Shown: positions 25,686 through 34,399, counted from the stretch's first letter. The stretch is DNA of 46,815 bases from F23-D06 sp045116675 (GCA_045116675.1 JBGUMF010000057.1:1-46815); one strand, 5' to 3'. Made by a program: numbers and translations. The notes: generated by a model not told the origin, from the sequence alone.

Positions 25686-26240
25686 TCAAAATTGAAATTC
25701 CTCGTTGTTGAGATAGTTTTGTATTCTTTTCCGTAACATGCTTTTGGCTCGGGAGATGAGTGACCGCACATTGCTGGCGCTCTCATTCATCATCACCACA
25801 ATCTCGTTCTGGCTGATGCCGTCAATGACGTACAGGTTGAAGGCGGTCCGGTATTTGTCAGGCAGCTCGTTGATGAAGCGTACCAGCTGTGCCATGGAGA
25901 GTGTCTCGTTGCCCATGACGGGTGCGGCCGGGTCTGCGTAGTCTGTCGATTCGATGTCGTCGGCCAGTCTCCGTTGCCGGAACCTGTAGTGGTCAATGGC
26001 CTTGTTGATGGTGATGGTTCGAAGCCAACCGCTCAAAGAACTGATGTTTTTGTAATCCTTGAAATGTGTCAGAATGAACACGAACGTGTCATGGAACAGG
26101 TCTTCGGCGTCTTGCTCATCAGCGGCGTACCGCTCGCAGATACCTTTTATCATTGGACCGTATTGGAGGTATAACTGTTTTTGGCTGTGTGTTTTACCAG
26201 CAATGCACCCTTTGATTATCTGTTTTTCTTCTTCAGTCAT
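25686..26240 (-). CDS. ECF-type RNA polymerase sigma factor
   Basis: 184 aa. Sigma region 2 is AADEQDAEDLFHDTFVFILTH and continues to GWLRTITINKAIDHYRFRQR. Region 4 (about 120-178) has LPDKYRTAFNLYVIDGISQNE and SASNVRSLISRAKSMLRKRI, a helix-turn-helix for -35 recognition. No extra C-terminal domain is seen. It heads a four-gene minus-strand operon and is followed at 11 nt by a single-TM protein, the usual place for its regulator. Its target promoters are unknown. Divergent from kdd. Confidence 0.93.
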   Translation of the reverse strand: MTEEEKQIIKGCIAGKTHSQKQLYLQYGPMIKGICERYAADEQDAEDLFHDTFVFILTHFKDYKNISSLSGWLRTITINKAIDHYRFRQRRLADDIESTDYADPAAPVMGNETLSMAQLVRFINELPDKYRTAFNLYVIDGISQNEIVVMMNESASNVRSLISRAKSMLRKRIQNYLNNEEFQF

Positions 26241-26423
26241 GGAATCACATAACTTTTATATAACGATTTACCTTCTCTTTTGTTGCAAAAAAAATAGTTT
26301 TCCATCTTGCAATGGATGGTTTCCGAGTTGATGCTCTGCATGTTAATGCCCGGAAAAGATTGCTAACGTTGTGTTGTGGATTAATTTTTTTTGAGAAAAG
26401 TGCTTTTTAGTCGAAAAAAAAGT

Positions 26424-26431
26424 TATTTTTG
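26424..26431 (+). promoter_or_regulatory. -7 box (TATTTTTG) of kdd
   Basis: Exact TAnnTTTG match, 57 nt before the kdd ATG, giving a leader of roughly 50 nt that is AT-rich. The divergent sigma gene has only a poor box (TA followed by nine T/G residues) near 26285-26295 on the minus strand. The 26241-26487 gap holds nothing else recognisable. Confidence 0.6.
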
Positions 26432-26487
26432 CAACCCTTGATAATACAAAACGGTATTTTCAATATAATTTTATAAATCAACGAACT

Positions 26488-27561
26488 ATGCAGAAAAAAG
26501 GTAACAAATACGGTACCCACCGTGTGATCGAGCCCAAGGGTGTTCTCCCGCAGCCGGCCAATAAGATTGACAACAACATGGATGAAATCTACGACAATGA
26601 GATTCTCATCGATGTGCAGACGCTGAACATTGACTCTGCTTCTTTTACCGATATTCATAATTATGCCAAACAGCAGGCAGGCGAAGGTGCAAGCCAGGAA
26701 GCCATCATGGAAGAGGTGAAGAAGGAGATGTTCCTTAATGTGGAGCTCCAAGGCAAACACCGCAACCGCCGTACAGGCTCTGGCGGTATGTTGCTCGGCA
26801 AGGTCGAAAAGATCGGTGATGCCCTGAAAGGCAAAATCGACCTGAAAGAGGGCGACCGTATCGCCACCCTTGTCAGCCTCAGCCTCACCCCGTTGCGCAT
26901 TGACGAGATCCTCGAGATCCGTCCTGATGTGGACCAGGTGGACATCAAGGGCAAGGCTATCCTTTTCGAGAGCGGTATCTACGCCAAGATCCCGACCGAC
27001 ATGCCGGAGAAACTCGCTTTGAGCGCTCTGGACGTTGCCGGCGCTCCGGCCCAGACCGCCAAGTTGTGCCAATATGGCCAAACGGTCCTCATTCTCGGTG
27101 CGGGTGGCAAGTCCGGTATGCTCTGCTGCTACGAGGCCAAAAAGCGCGTCGGTGTCACCGGTAAGGTCATCGGCATTGCCAACAGCCCGAAGAGCACGCA
27201 GCGTATCAAGGACCTCGGCTTCTGCGACGTTGTGGAGTCTGCCGCTGGCATGACCCCCGTGCAGGTCTATGAACTCGTTGAGAAGCTCACCGACGGCAAG
27301 ATGGCGGATGTCACCATCAATTGCGTCAACGTACCTGACCAGGAGATGACCGCTGTGCTCTGCACCAAGGACGATGGTATCGTCTATTTCTTCTCCATGG
27401 CCACCAGCTTCACAAAAGCCAGCCTCGGTGCTGAGGGCATCGGCAGCGATGTGAACATGATCATGGGCAATGGCTATACGAAAGGCCATGCGGAATTTAC
27501 TCTGCAAGAACTGCGCGAGTGCAAGGCGCTACGCGATATCTTCACAGAGTTGTACGCATAA
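26488..27561 (+). CDS. kdd: L-erythro-3,5-diaminohexanoate dehydrogenase
   Basis: 357 aa. Oxidatively deaminates L-erythro-3,5-diaminohexanoate with NAD+ to 5-amino-3-oxohexanoate in lysine fermentation. The N-terminal part resembles a GroES-like fold (ELQGKHRNRRTGSGGMLLGK, GDRIATLVSLSLTPL). A Rossmann domain begins at TVLILGAGGKSGMLCCYEAK, and the C-terminus has DVTINCVNVPDQEMTAVLCT and MIMGNGYTKGHA. Length and motifs fit the family fully. It is followed by a strong terminator and then kamA, another enzyme of the same pathway. Confidence 0.92.
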   Translation: MQKKGNKYGTHRVIEPKGVLPQPANKIDNNMDEIYDNEILIDVQTLNIDSASFTDIHNYAKQQAGEGASQEAIMEEVKKEMFLNVELQGKHRNRRTGSGGMLLGKVEKIGDALKGKIDLKEGDRIATLVSLSLTPLRIDEILEIRPDVDQVDIKGKAILFESGIYAKIPTDMPEKLALSALDVAGAPAQTAKLCQYGQTVLILGAGGKSGMLCCYEAKKRVGVTGKVIGIANSPKSTQRIKDLGFCDVVESAAGMTPVQVYELVEKLTDGKMADVTINCVNVPDQEMTAVLCTKDDGIVYFFSMATSFTKASLGAEGIGSDVNMIMGNGYTKGHAEFTLQELRECKALRDIFTELYA

Positions 27562-27594
27562 CCTATCCCATATAGTAATAATTTTTTGACGATG

Positions 27595-27629
27595 AAAGCG
27601 GGACTGAACGAGTCCCGCTTTCTTTTTTT
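27595..27629 (+). terminator. strong intrinsic terminator of kdd
   Basis: An eleven-pair perfect stem (AAAGCGGGACT with AGTCCCGCTTT, 5-nt loop GAACG) is followed by C and seven T residues. It should separate kdd from kamA transcription. Confidence 0.92.
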
Positions 27630-27670
27630 GTGTCCCGTTGTTTTTGGCGTGCGGCTATTCCTTTTTTTTG

Positions 27671-27678
27671 TATTTTTG
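27671..27678 (+). promoter_or_regulatory. -7 box (TATTTTTG) of kamA
   Basis: Exact consensus, 55 nt before the kamA ATG. The leader carries a small hairpin, TGTCTT-GAAA-AAGACA (27684-27699), with a GNRA tetraloop; it may stabilise the mRNA, and no known riboswitch is recognised. Confidence 0.65.
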
Positions 27679-27733
27679 CACCCTGTCTTGAAAAAGACAA
27701 ATTATAGATTTTTAATACATTAATCTAACAAAT

Positions 27734-28972
27734 ATGCCAAGTAGAAGAAAAGAATTGTTCCCCAACGTTACCGATGCAGAATGGAACGATTGGAGATGGC
27801 AGGTCCGCAACAGAGTGGAGACCCTCGAAGAACTGAAAAAATATATCGAACTGACCCCGGAAGAGGAGGAAGGCGTGAAGAAGTCGCTGCAGACGCTCCG
27901 CATGGCCATCACGCCGTACTATTTGAGCTTGATTGATCCGAATAATCCGAATTGTCCGATCCGACGTCAGGCGATCCCGACCGGCGCCGAGGTGCACCAG
28001 TCGCCCGCCGACCTGCTCGACCCGCTGCACGAGGATGAGGACTCTCCCGTTCCCGGCCTCACCCACCGCTATCCCGACAGAGTGCTGTTCCTCATCACCG
28101 ACATGTGCTCCATGTACTGCCGTCACTGCACGCGCAGACGTTTCGCCGGCCAGAATGACTGCGAATCGACGCAAGACCGCATCCAGGCCGCTATCGACTA
28201 CATCGCCCGCACCCCGCAAGTGCGCGACGTGCTGCTCTCCGGTGGCGACGCGCTGATGGTGGGCGACAAGATGCTGGAATCTATCATCCAACGTCTGAGA
28301 GCTATCCCTCATGTGGAGATTATCCGTTTGGGTTCTCGCACCCCTGTGGTTTGTCCGCAGCGTATCACCGACGACCTCGTCAACATGCTCAAGAAATATC
28401 ATCCGATTTGGCTCAACACACACTTCAACCACCCGAATGAAGTCACCCCTGAATCGGCTGCCGCTTGTGCCAAATTGGCGGATGCCGGCGTGCCGTTGGG
28501 CAACCAGACCGTGCTGTTGCGCGGTGTGAACGACGACACCGAGATCATGAAACAGCTCGTACACGACCTCGTGCGTATGCGCGTGCGTCCGTACTACATC
28601 TATCAGTGCGACCTTTCCATGGGTCTGGAGCATTTCCGCACGCCCGTCTCCAAGGGTATCGAGATTATCGAGAACCTGCGTGGACACACCTCCGGTTATT
28701 GCGTGCCGACCTTCGTCGTCGATGCACCCGGTGGCGGCGGCAAGATCCCCGTCATGCCCAACTATGTGATTTCCCAAAGCCCGCACAAGGTCATCCTGCG
28801 TAACTACGAAGGCGTGATCACTACCTACACCGAGCCTGAGGATTACAAGGAGAACACCTGCAGCCCGCTGCCCGACAAGAAGCACGTTGAAGGCGTGGCC
28901 TCCCTGCTCCACGGCGAACAGATGGCCTTGGAGCCCAACGAGTTGGCAAGAAAGAAAAGACACAGAAAATAG
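27734..28972 (+). CDS. kamA: lysine 2,3-aminomutase
   Basis: 412 aa. Radical-SAM, PLP-dependent enzyme converting L-lysine to L-beta-lysine, first step of lysine fermentation. The iron-sulfur motif CSMYCRHC gives C125, C129 and C132. GGDALMVG follows for SAM, and the PLP lysine is K337 in GGGGKIPV; these numbers agree with the well-studied clostridial enzyme. The length and the presence of the C-terminal extension fit the fermentative form better than short EpmB-like proteins. The 5,6-aminomutase (kamDE) and cleavage enzyme genes are not in the window. Confidence 0.96.
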   Translation: MPSRRKELFPNVTDAEWNDWRWQVRNRVETLEELKKYIELTPEEEEGVKKSLQTLRMAITPYYLSLIDPNNPNCPIRRQAIPTGAEVHQSPADLLDPLHEDEDSPVPGLTHRYPDRVLFLITDMCSMYCRHCTRRRFAGQNDCESTQDRIQAAIDYIARTPQVRDVLLSGGDALMVGDKMLESIIQRLRAIPHVEIIRLGSRTPVVCPQRITDDLVNMLKKYHPIWLNTHFNHPNEVTPESAAACAKLADAGVPLGNQTVLLRGVNDDTEIMKQLVHDLVRMRVRPYYIYQCDLSMGLEHFRTPVSKGIEIIENLRGHTSGYCVPTFVVDAPGGGGKIPVMPNYVISQSPHKVILRNYEGVITTYTEPEDYKENTCSPLPDKKHVEGVASLLHGEQMALEPNELARKKRHRK

Positions 28973-29000
28973 TGATCAGTGAAGAGTGATCAGTGATCAG
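28971..29000. repeat. short direct repeats of AGTGATCAGTGA
   Basis: AGTGATCAGTGA at 28971-28982 recurs at 28985-28996 and the phrase GTGATCAG a third time. The unit contains the palindrome TGATCA. It lies directly at and after the kamA stop, before the terminator. No function is evident. Confidence 0.5.
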
Positions 29001-29007
29001 AACTAAG

Positions 29008-29037
29008 GTACGGTAGAATTTCTGCCGTACTTTTTTT
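29008..29037 (+). terminator. intrinsic terminator of kamA
   Basis: Stem GTACGG with CCGTAC, extended inside by a G-U and further pairs, around an AT-rich loop and followed by seven T residues. It lies just before the convergent cupin gene stop. Confidence 0.85.
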
Positions 29038-29047
29038 GTATTTACGA

Positions 29048-29392
29048 TTACCTCAATATGCAGGCCAAAAAGCGGACGTCCTTGCCGCTGTGATTGGCGA
29101 TGCTGTGGCGGGCGCCGTTGCCGGTGAACATCACGTCGCCGGCGCGCATAATGGCGGTCCGGTCATTGTCGGTGACTTCCGCCTCCCCTTCCAGGATGTA
29201 GTAGATCTCGGCATCCTCAATGTGCGGATGCTCCTTGATCCGGCTTCCGGAAGGAAGGGTGATAATATTGAACATGGAGGCGCGCTCCAGCATTTCCGCG
29301 GGAGTAAGGATGATATTCTTCTGAATCCGGCCCTCGATGTTGCCCTGATTCTCAACGGTTTCAATTTGAATGTCTTGTTTGTTTTTGATCAT
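29048..29392 (-). CDS. small single-domain cupin protein
   Basis: 114 aa. Cupin motif 1 is seen in SRIKEHPHIEDAEIYYILEG (His, His, Glu metal-ligand pattern with spacing typical of small cupins), and motif 2 in MRAGDVMFTGNGARHSIANH. The C-terminal His is present, so a metal site is likely. Substrate unknown; such proteins often bind small metabolites or act as isomerases or sensors. It follows the lipoprotein gene on the minus strand after a 58-nt gap and may be cotranscribed. Confidence 0.85.
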   Translation of the reverse strand: MIKNKQDIQIETVENQGNIEGRIQKNIILTPAEMLERASMFNIITLPSGSRIKEHPHIEDAEIYYILEGEAEVTDNDRTAIMRAGDVMFTGNGARHSIANHSGKDVRFLACILR

Positions 29393-29450
29393 TGTTGTTA
29401 TTTTTTAAGGCAATAGGGAACAAGTGTTACAGTCAGTTCCTGCCGAGAAA

Positions 29451-30308
29451 TCAATCCACAACGGTGATAATCTGATTCAATGACAGATAATAGGCAAATT
29501 TACACTTGTAAGCAGTACTATACACAAAGAACACATCCAAGTCTTCGGGACGGTACAGCAGAAAATTGCAGATGTCTGTCGGGGTGATAAACGGATTGTC
29601 TTTCAGGTGCGAGTGCATGATGGTCTCGACTTTGCTGCCATCTTCAGTTCTCGTCTGCATTGCGATGAGCGAACGATGGTACCTGCGGAAAGTCAACGGC
29701 TTAAGATTTTCGTCAAAATCTATCGAATAATCGTTGCCGAAGGGAATGACATTGGACTTTACGGTGCCTTGCAGGAAATAAAGCCGTGTCAGCTTGTTGT
29801 TGATACGGACAATGTCAATATTGGGGGAACCAAACGATTGGTCGGCGAAATAGAGGCTGTCGGCATACTTTTTCAGAGCCTGCTCAATCATTTGCTTTTT
29901 CCGCTTTATCTCGGTCTGTTCCAAAGACGAAATCGGGCGTGACACATCTATGGATTCCTCTTGATTCGAAACGAAATTGTATCGATATTCGAAAATACAA
30001 TTCTTCGCGTTTTTGTCATAGAAGATCGCCACCCAGACGCTGTCGTTGGGTTTCCATGTCATAGAGCCGCCAATGGCGTCCATGTCGTTTTTTTCCAAAA
30101 CAAGGTCGGAGGCAATCCAATTCACGCGTTCCGAAAAGTAGAGCTGCCACCCCTCATTCACAATGCTATCAAGGGTAACATACAGTTCTGAGAGCGGCGG
30201 AAGTCGATCCAGCCCGCTAGTTTTTGTTGCCGTGTCGCGGGTTGTGGAGCACGAGAAAAACACCATCACAATGGCACCGAAAGCTATCCAAAATTTTATC
30301 TTTTTCAT
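29451..30308 (-). CDS. lipoprotein with JAMM-like HxHx7TxxD signature
   Basis: 285 aa. Signal peptide with lipobox MVFFSC (C20), so membrane-anchored outside the cytoplasm. The N-terminal two thirds are mixed alpha/beta with no recognised family. Near the C-terminus, IMHSHLKDNPFITPTDICN gives H232-x-H234-x7-T242-x2-D245. This matches the zinc-binding JAMM/MPN motif (HxHx7Sx2D, with Thr for Ser), followed by a strand (LDVFFVYS) as in that fold. An upstream catalytic Glu is not assigned. It could be a periplasmic metallo-hydrolase-like protein, or the match may be chance. Own -7 box at 30344-30351. Confidence 0.75.
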   Translation of the reverse strand: MKKIKFWIAFGAIVMVFFSCSTTRDTATKTSGLDRLPPLSELYVTLDSIVNEGWQLYFSERVNWIASDLVLEKNDMDAIGGSMTWKPNDSVWVAIFYDKNAKNCIFEYRYNFVSNQEESIDVSRPISSLEQTEIKRKKQMIEQALKKYADSLYFADQSFGSPNIDIVRINNKLTRLYFLQGTVKSNVIPFGNDYSIDFDENLKPLTFRRYHRSLIAMQTRTEDGSKVETIMHSHLKDNPFITPTDICNFLLYRPEDLDVFFVYSTAYKCKFAYYLSLNQIITVVD

Positions 30309-30343
30309 GTGATTTTACTATTTAGTGACTCAAAAACAATCGG

Positions 30344-30351
30344 CAAAAATA
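30344..30351 (-). promoter_or_regulatory. -7 box (TATTTTTG) of the JAMM-like lipoprotein gene
   Basis: Exact TAnnTTTG on the minus strand, 35 nt before the ATG at 30308. It lies just downstream, in the minus direction, of repeat copy A. Confidence 0.6.
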
Positions 30352-30391
30352 GAAAAATATTGCATATGAGCACATTTTTCCCGCTGATCTT

Positions 30392-30442
30392 GTGTATTAC
30401 GAGGAAAAATCCGCGCAAATCCTCGTGATCCGTGGCGATAAT
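30392..30442. repeat. dispersed hairpin repeat, copy A (diverged, shortened)
   Basis: GTATTACGAGGAAA, AATCCGCGCAAATCC and TCGTGATCCGTGG align in order with copies B and C below. It lacks the first about 12 bases of the unit. It lies between the GH78 stop and the lipoprotein promoter. Confidence 0.7.
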
Positions 30443-30452
30443 GTTCCGCAGC

Positions 30453-33236
30453 CTATTTCAACGTTGATGTCAACCGCCAACGTCCGCTATCATAAGTCTT
30501 TACTTCATAACCATCTACGGTGGGCAGCCACACTTCGGCACTGGTGTTCGCAGGGATAATGATTTCCCAGTTGAAACGGTTGCCATCGCGTTTCCAAGAA
30601 CTCTGGATATCACCGGAAACGGATTTGTAAGTGCAGTTCACATAGTCTAAACCTTCAATGGGATAAGGCTTCAGCTGGATTTTCTTGTAGCCCGGCTCCA
30701 AGGCGCGGATGCCGGCGAGGTACTCGTACTCCCACAGGATAAGGTCGCCGAGGAGCATCACATGGTTGCCGGAGTTCATGTAAGGGGCGGCGGTGTTGCC
30801 GTTCCAAAGCTCCCAAATGGTGGTGGCGCCGTTGCGGGCCATATACCCCCAGCTCGGATAGGTGTCGTTGGAGGCAATCCTGAATGCCAAGTCGCCTCGC
30901 CCGTAGTCTGTGAGGGTGCGCATCAGTTGCTGGATGCCCACCACGCCCGTGGAGACGTGCCCTCCGAATTCGTTCACCGTCTTGTCAACAATGTTCCCGA
31001 AAACCTTCGTTTCTATTTCTTTCGGCACCATTCCGAAGGCCAATGGCAGGATGTTGGCGGTGACAGTTCCGTTGTCATATTGCCCCGTTTTGCGGTCGAG
31101 GTACTTGTCGTTATAGGCTTTCGTAATGGTGGTGATATCGGCTTGGAAAAGGGCGACATCTTGTGTTTTTCCCAACACTCCCGCGAAATATTTCATCTTG
31201 CCTGCAAGATAGCAGTAGAATGGAGTGGAGATGACAGCTGCGTTGGTCATACGGGAAGGGTCCTTGGCATGTACCAGTTCCAGCGATTCGGGCGGCATGC
31301 TCCAATCGCCGTAGCAGTCGCGAGTGAGGATGCCATCCTTCAGATAGTTCCGTTTCATATAGAGCATCCATTTTCTCATGGCATCGTAGTGCAAGCGGAT
31401 GGGCTCAATGTCGCCGTAGCGGGTGTAGAGCATGTCCGCCACGGTGATGAACGCCCCCGGCCAGGTCATGTTGTCGGTGTAGCGTCGCCAATAGTTCGGC
31501 CACACGTCCGACAGGGATCCGCTGTGCCATTGGCTGTCTTCGCCGTCGATGAGCCATTTACTGTACAGGCGATGGTTGTCGAAGATGTACGATTCGCCAT
31601 AGTTGCCAGTGGTGCGGTCGCCAGTCCAGCCCATTCGCTCGTCGCGCTGCGGACAGTCGGTGGGCATACTGCGGTAGTTGCCCCGGATTCCCCAAAAAGC
31701 GTTGCGATAGACGGTGTTGACAACCTCGTTGGAGGTCTCAAACCGTCCAGTCAAGTCCATCTTGTCGTAGAGCACCAGTCCTTGGAAGTTACTGGTTTCA
31801 GGGACATTCCGCAAGCCACTGATTTCCACATAGCGGAAGCCGTGATACACGAAGGTGGGGTGCCACTGGAACGTGCGATCCGAGCCCACCACATAGCGGT
31901 CGGTGAAACCCGCCCCGCGGAGATTCTCGGTGTAGAGAGCACTGTCGGGGGTGAGACTCTCACCGAAACGCAGGGTAATGGTGTCGCCCACCTGCTGTCC
32001 CTGAATGCGCATATTCAGGTAGCCCACCATATTCTGCCCCATATCGAGCATCCATTTGTCGCCCTTTCGGAACACTGCGACAGGCTGCAGGAGATCCTGC
32101 ACCTCAAGATTGGGATTGGTTTGCGGGGTCAGCTTGCCCTCGGGCGGGTGTACGCCAAAGACGGGTATCCATCGGGAGTCGTCATAGCCGGGAGAGGTCC
32201 AGTCGCCGAGTTCAAGACGGGCGTCGTAAGTCTCGCCGTCAAACTCGTTGAGGGTTCGGATGGGGCCCTGATTGGTGATCTTCCAGCTGTCATTGCTGAC
32301 GATGCGCTCGGTGGTGCCGTCCTGGTAGGTCACCTCCAGTTGCAGTATCATGCGCGGCCGCCCATAATGCATCACATGGGTTTCGCCGCCCCATTCGTTC
32401 TCACCGCGGTTGTAGCGCATGGCGAAGTAGCGGCCGGCAGCGAGGATGATCCCGATGGCATTATCACCCTTGCGCAGCTGCTTCGTCACATCGTAAGCAT
32501 TGAAATAGACCCGTTTGCGGTAATCGGAAAGCGCAGGCTTGAAAAGCTCTTCCGGAGCGACCTCGGTGCCGTTAAGGAAAGCGCTGTACTGGCCGAGGCC
32601 GCAGACGTAGAGACGCGCCTCACGGATGTTGTCGTGCAGTTGAAACTCCTTGCGCAGATAACGCGCCGCGATGCGGGTCCTTCGCAATAGACTGTCGTCG
32701 TTGAACTCATGACCAATCCACAGGGCACTCCAGTCCTCCTGATTCAATAGGCTGATCTCAAATGAATTGACATCACTTTCGAGGAATTTTATACGGGTTA
32801 CGGGTTTTAATTCCTTTTTTTCATATTCTCCGTCACGATAGTGCTTTACAAAGCCAGTGTCTTTGTATGTCATGAAGGTGATCACTTTCCAGTAGGCCTT
32901 GTCACGACTGTGCAGGGGTTGGCCGCCGTATGGGATGTAGAGCATTTGGTCGGAGGTGATGGTCTTGGTGTCCCATAGGTCGCCTACGTTCTTGCGGGCA
33001 TTTTCTTCGGTGGAGGCCACTATGATGCGATACGCAGTCTGCCGCGCATTAAAATTACCATGTTGGTAGAAAGTTGAATCGGTTTCATAATTCCAGCTGA
33101 AGCGTGGTTGATTGGTAGCCAGTGGCTGCGATCCGTCTTGCATTTCAACAGTAAGATTGGCGATTTTCACCTGGGCGGAGACGCTTCCGAAGGCCAACAA
33201 AGCCAGGAAGAAGAGTATCAGAGGGTTACTTTTCAT
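30453..33236 (-). CDS. family GH78 alpha-L-rhamnosidase
   Basis: 927 aa. Removes terminal alpha-L-rhamnose from plant or microbial glycans; signal peptide LILFFLALLAFGSVSAQ, so periplasmic or surface. Domain order: N-terminal sandwich (about 25-160), Bac_rhamnosid_N (about 190-360, with ARLYVCGLGQYSAFLNG), concanavalin-like domain (about 365-470), (alpha/alpha)6 barrel (about 480-820), C-terminal domain. Catalytic signature PTDCPQRDERMGWTGD has D532 and E533 (likely general acid), and E809 in TTIWELWNG fits the general base. No SusC/SusD or transporter genes flank it, so it is not in an evident polysaccharide-utilisation locus. Confidence 0.95.
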   Translation of the reverse strand: MKSNPLILFFLALLAFGSVSAQVKIANLTVEMQDGSQPLATNQPRFSWNYETDSTFYQHGNFNARQTAYRIIVASTEENARKNVGDLWDTKTITSDQMLYIPYGGQPLHSRDKAYWKVITFMTYKDTGFVKHYRDGEYEKKELKPVTRIKFLESDVNSFEISLLNQEDWSALWIGHEFNDDSLLRRTRIAARYLRKEFQLHDNIREARLYVCGLGQYSAFLNGTEVAPEELFKPALSDYRKRVYFNAYDVTKQLRKGDNAIGIILAAGRYFAMRYNRGENEWGGETHVMHYGRPRMILQLEVTYQDGTTERIVSNDSWKITNQGPIRTLNEFDGETYDARLELGDWTSPGYDDSRWIPVFGVHPPEGKLTPQTNPNLEVQDLLQPVAVFRKGDKWMLDMGQNMVGYLNMRIQGQQVGDTITLRFGESLTPDSALYTENLRGAGFTDRYVVGSDRTFQWHPTFVYHGFRYVEISGLRNVPETSNFQGLVLYDKMDLTGRFETSNEVVNTVYRNAFWGIRGNYRSMPTDCPQRDERMGWTGDRTTGNYGESYIFDNHRLYSKWLIDGEDSQWHSGSLSDVWPNYWRRYTDNMTWPGAFITVADMLYTRYGDIEPIRLHYDAMRKWMLYMKRNYLKDGILTRDCYGDWSMPPESLELVHAKDPSRMTNAAVISTPFYCYLAGKMKYFAGVLGKTQDVALFQADITTITKAYNDKYLDRKTGQYDNGTVTANILPLAFGMVPKEIETKVFGNIVDKTVNEFGGHVSTGVVGIQQLMRTLTDYGRGDLAFRIASNDTYPSWGYMARNGATTIWELWNGNTAAPYMNSGNHVMLLGDLILWEYEYLAGIRALEPGYKKIQLKPYPIEGLDYVNCTYKSVSGDIQSSWKRDGNRFNWEIIIPANTSAEVWLPTVDGYEVKTYDSGRWRLTSTLK

Positions 33237-33262
33237 TGCAAAGGAACATTAATTGGTGGTTC

Positions 33263-34399
33263 TTATATTCGACCTCTATCTAACCAAAGGCACATCAACG
33301 GATCAGAAATGGAATAGACATTTTCCTTTCGCGTAATCATATCATATTCAATTAGTTTGAGCGATGCCGATTGAGTGGAACTGGGTGAACGCAGTCGGTA
33401 TTTTTTATTGAAAGCCATGGAGGTGATACCCTGGGCCTGACGTTCGGCATGAATGGCATATAGCAACTCTTTTTGAGCCTCGGAAATAAAGGCAAGTTGC
33501 TCGCGCAACCGAGAGTCATTCTCGTCAATGTAATCCTCTATTAATTGCTTGACCATCTCCAGATTACAAACTTCGCCTGCTCGAGTTTCAGCATAGGCAT
33601 CCTTCATAATTCGCTGGATATAGAATGTCACACCCCAAAAACTGTCGTAGAGATAAGTGAAAGCCTCTTGCATCAGGTCTTTACCCGCTTGTTGAAAATG
33701 ATGAACGGCAAAGTCTAGGTATATATCCAAAGCAATGGGTTCCAAACGGATCGACTTTGCGCTTTTGTAAAAGGGACGTTTTGAAGAGAAGAACATCTCC
33801 TCCATCAATCGGCGGCGACTCCCAGAAAACACGAAATTGGCATTCGTAAGTTTCTGAATACGAGTTCGCAATATAGCTTCCACATTCCGTTCTGGATAAC
33901 GAGTAATTTGTTGAAACTCGTCTATCACTACCAAACATGGTTTATCAACAGACTCAAGATATTCGAAAATCTCATTCAAAGTGTATTCCGGCCGCTGCAC
34001 ATCCCCCAATTTGACTTCAAAAGTGGGCATGTTTTGGATGGGATCATAGCCGAAACTGGCACTGAGCGACTTCATAAAGGTGACAAACTGTTTGCGCAAC
34101 TTCTCGCTTCGTGTAGCCACAGTATCGAACACAGCCGTACCCAAAGCAAGGATGAACTCGCGAAAAGTCGTGGTGTGGAGTATGTCAACCGAAATCGTGA
34201 TATATTCGTTTTGGATTTCCGGCTTGTCGAAGACAAAATCAACAAGCGAGGTTTTGCCCATACGGCGCGACGAAGTCAACACCACATTCATTTGATTAGA
34301 AAGTGCCTTCTCCAGCTCAGCTGCCTCTTCCAAACGGTCGCAGAAACAGGCTGGAGGAATCTTGCCAGTGACAACAAACGGATTGATACTCTTCACCAT
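33263..34399 (-). CDS. ATP-binding protein of the archaeal-type AAA ATPase group
   Basis: 378 aa. Walker A variant SSRRMGKTSL (about 44-53), a Walker B with LVVIDEFQQI, and sensor-like FVFSGSRRRLMEEMF. A C-terminal winged-helix part follows (FNKKYRLRSPSSTQSASLKL ... YSISDPLMCLW). This is the 'ATPase domain predominantly from Archaea' type (AAA_14/DUF234-like), often in variable regions; its role is unknown and it may belong to a stress or mobile-gene context. The ATG at 34399 is chosen because the -7 box overlaps an upstream TTG at 34420. It marks the left edge of the accessory stretch. Confidence 0.85.
   Translation of the reverse strand: MVKSINPFVVTGKIPPACFCDRLEEAAELEKALSNQMNVVLTSSRRMGKTSLVDFVFDKPEIQNEYITISVDILHTTTFREFILALGTAVFDTVATRSEKLRKQFVTFMKSLSASFGYDPIQNMPTFEVKLGDVQRPEYTLNEIFEYLESVDKPCLVVIDEFQQITRYPERNVEAILRTRIQKLTNANFVFSGSRRRLMEEMFFSSKRPFYKSAKSIRLEPIALDIYLDFAVHHFQQAGKDLMQEAFTYLYDSFWGVTFYIQRIMKDAYAETRAGEVCNLEMVKQLIEDYIDENDSRLREQLAFISEAQKELLYAIHAERQAQGITSMAFNKKYRLRSPSSTQSASLKLIEYDMITRKENVYSISDPLMCLWLDRGRI

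Noticed and set aside
27684..27699. Riboswitch in the kamA leader
   Set aside because: The only structure is a 6-bp GNRA hairpin; the leader is about 45 nt, too short for known lysine or cobalamin riboswitches.
30762..32690. A 642-codon plus-strand frame over the rhamnosidase gene
   Set aside because: Antisense to a well-supported GH78 gene, with low-complexity Val/His/Gly-rich composition and no motif.
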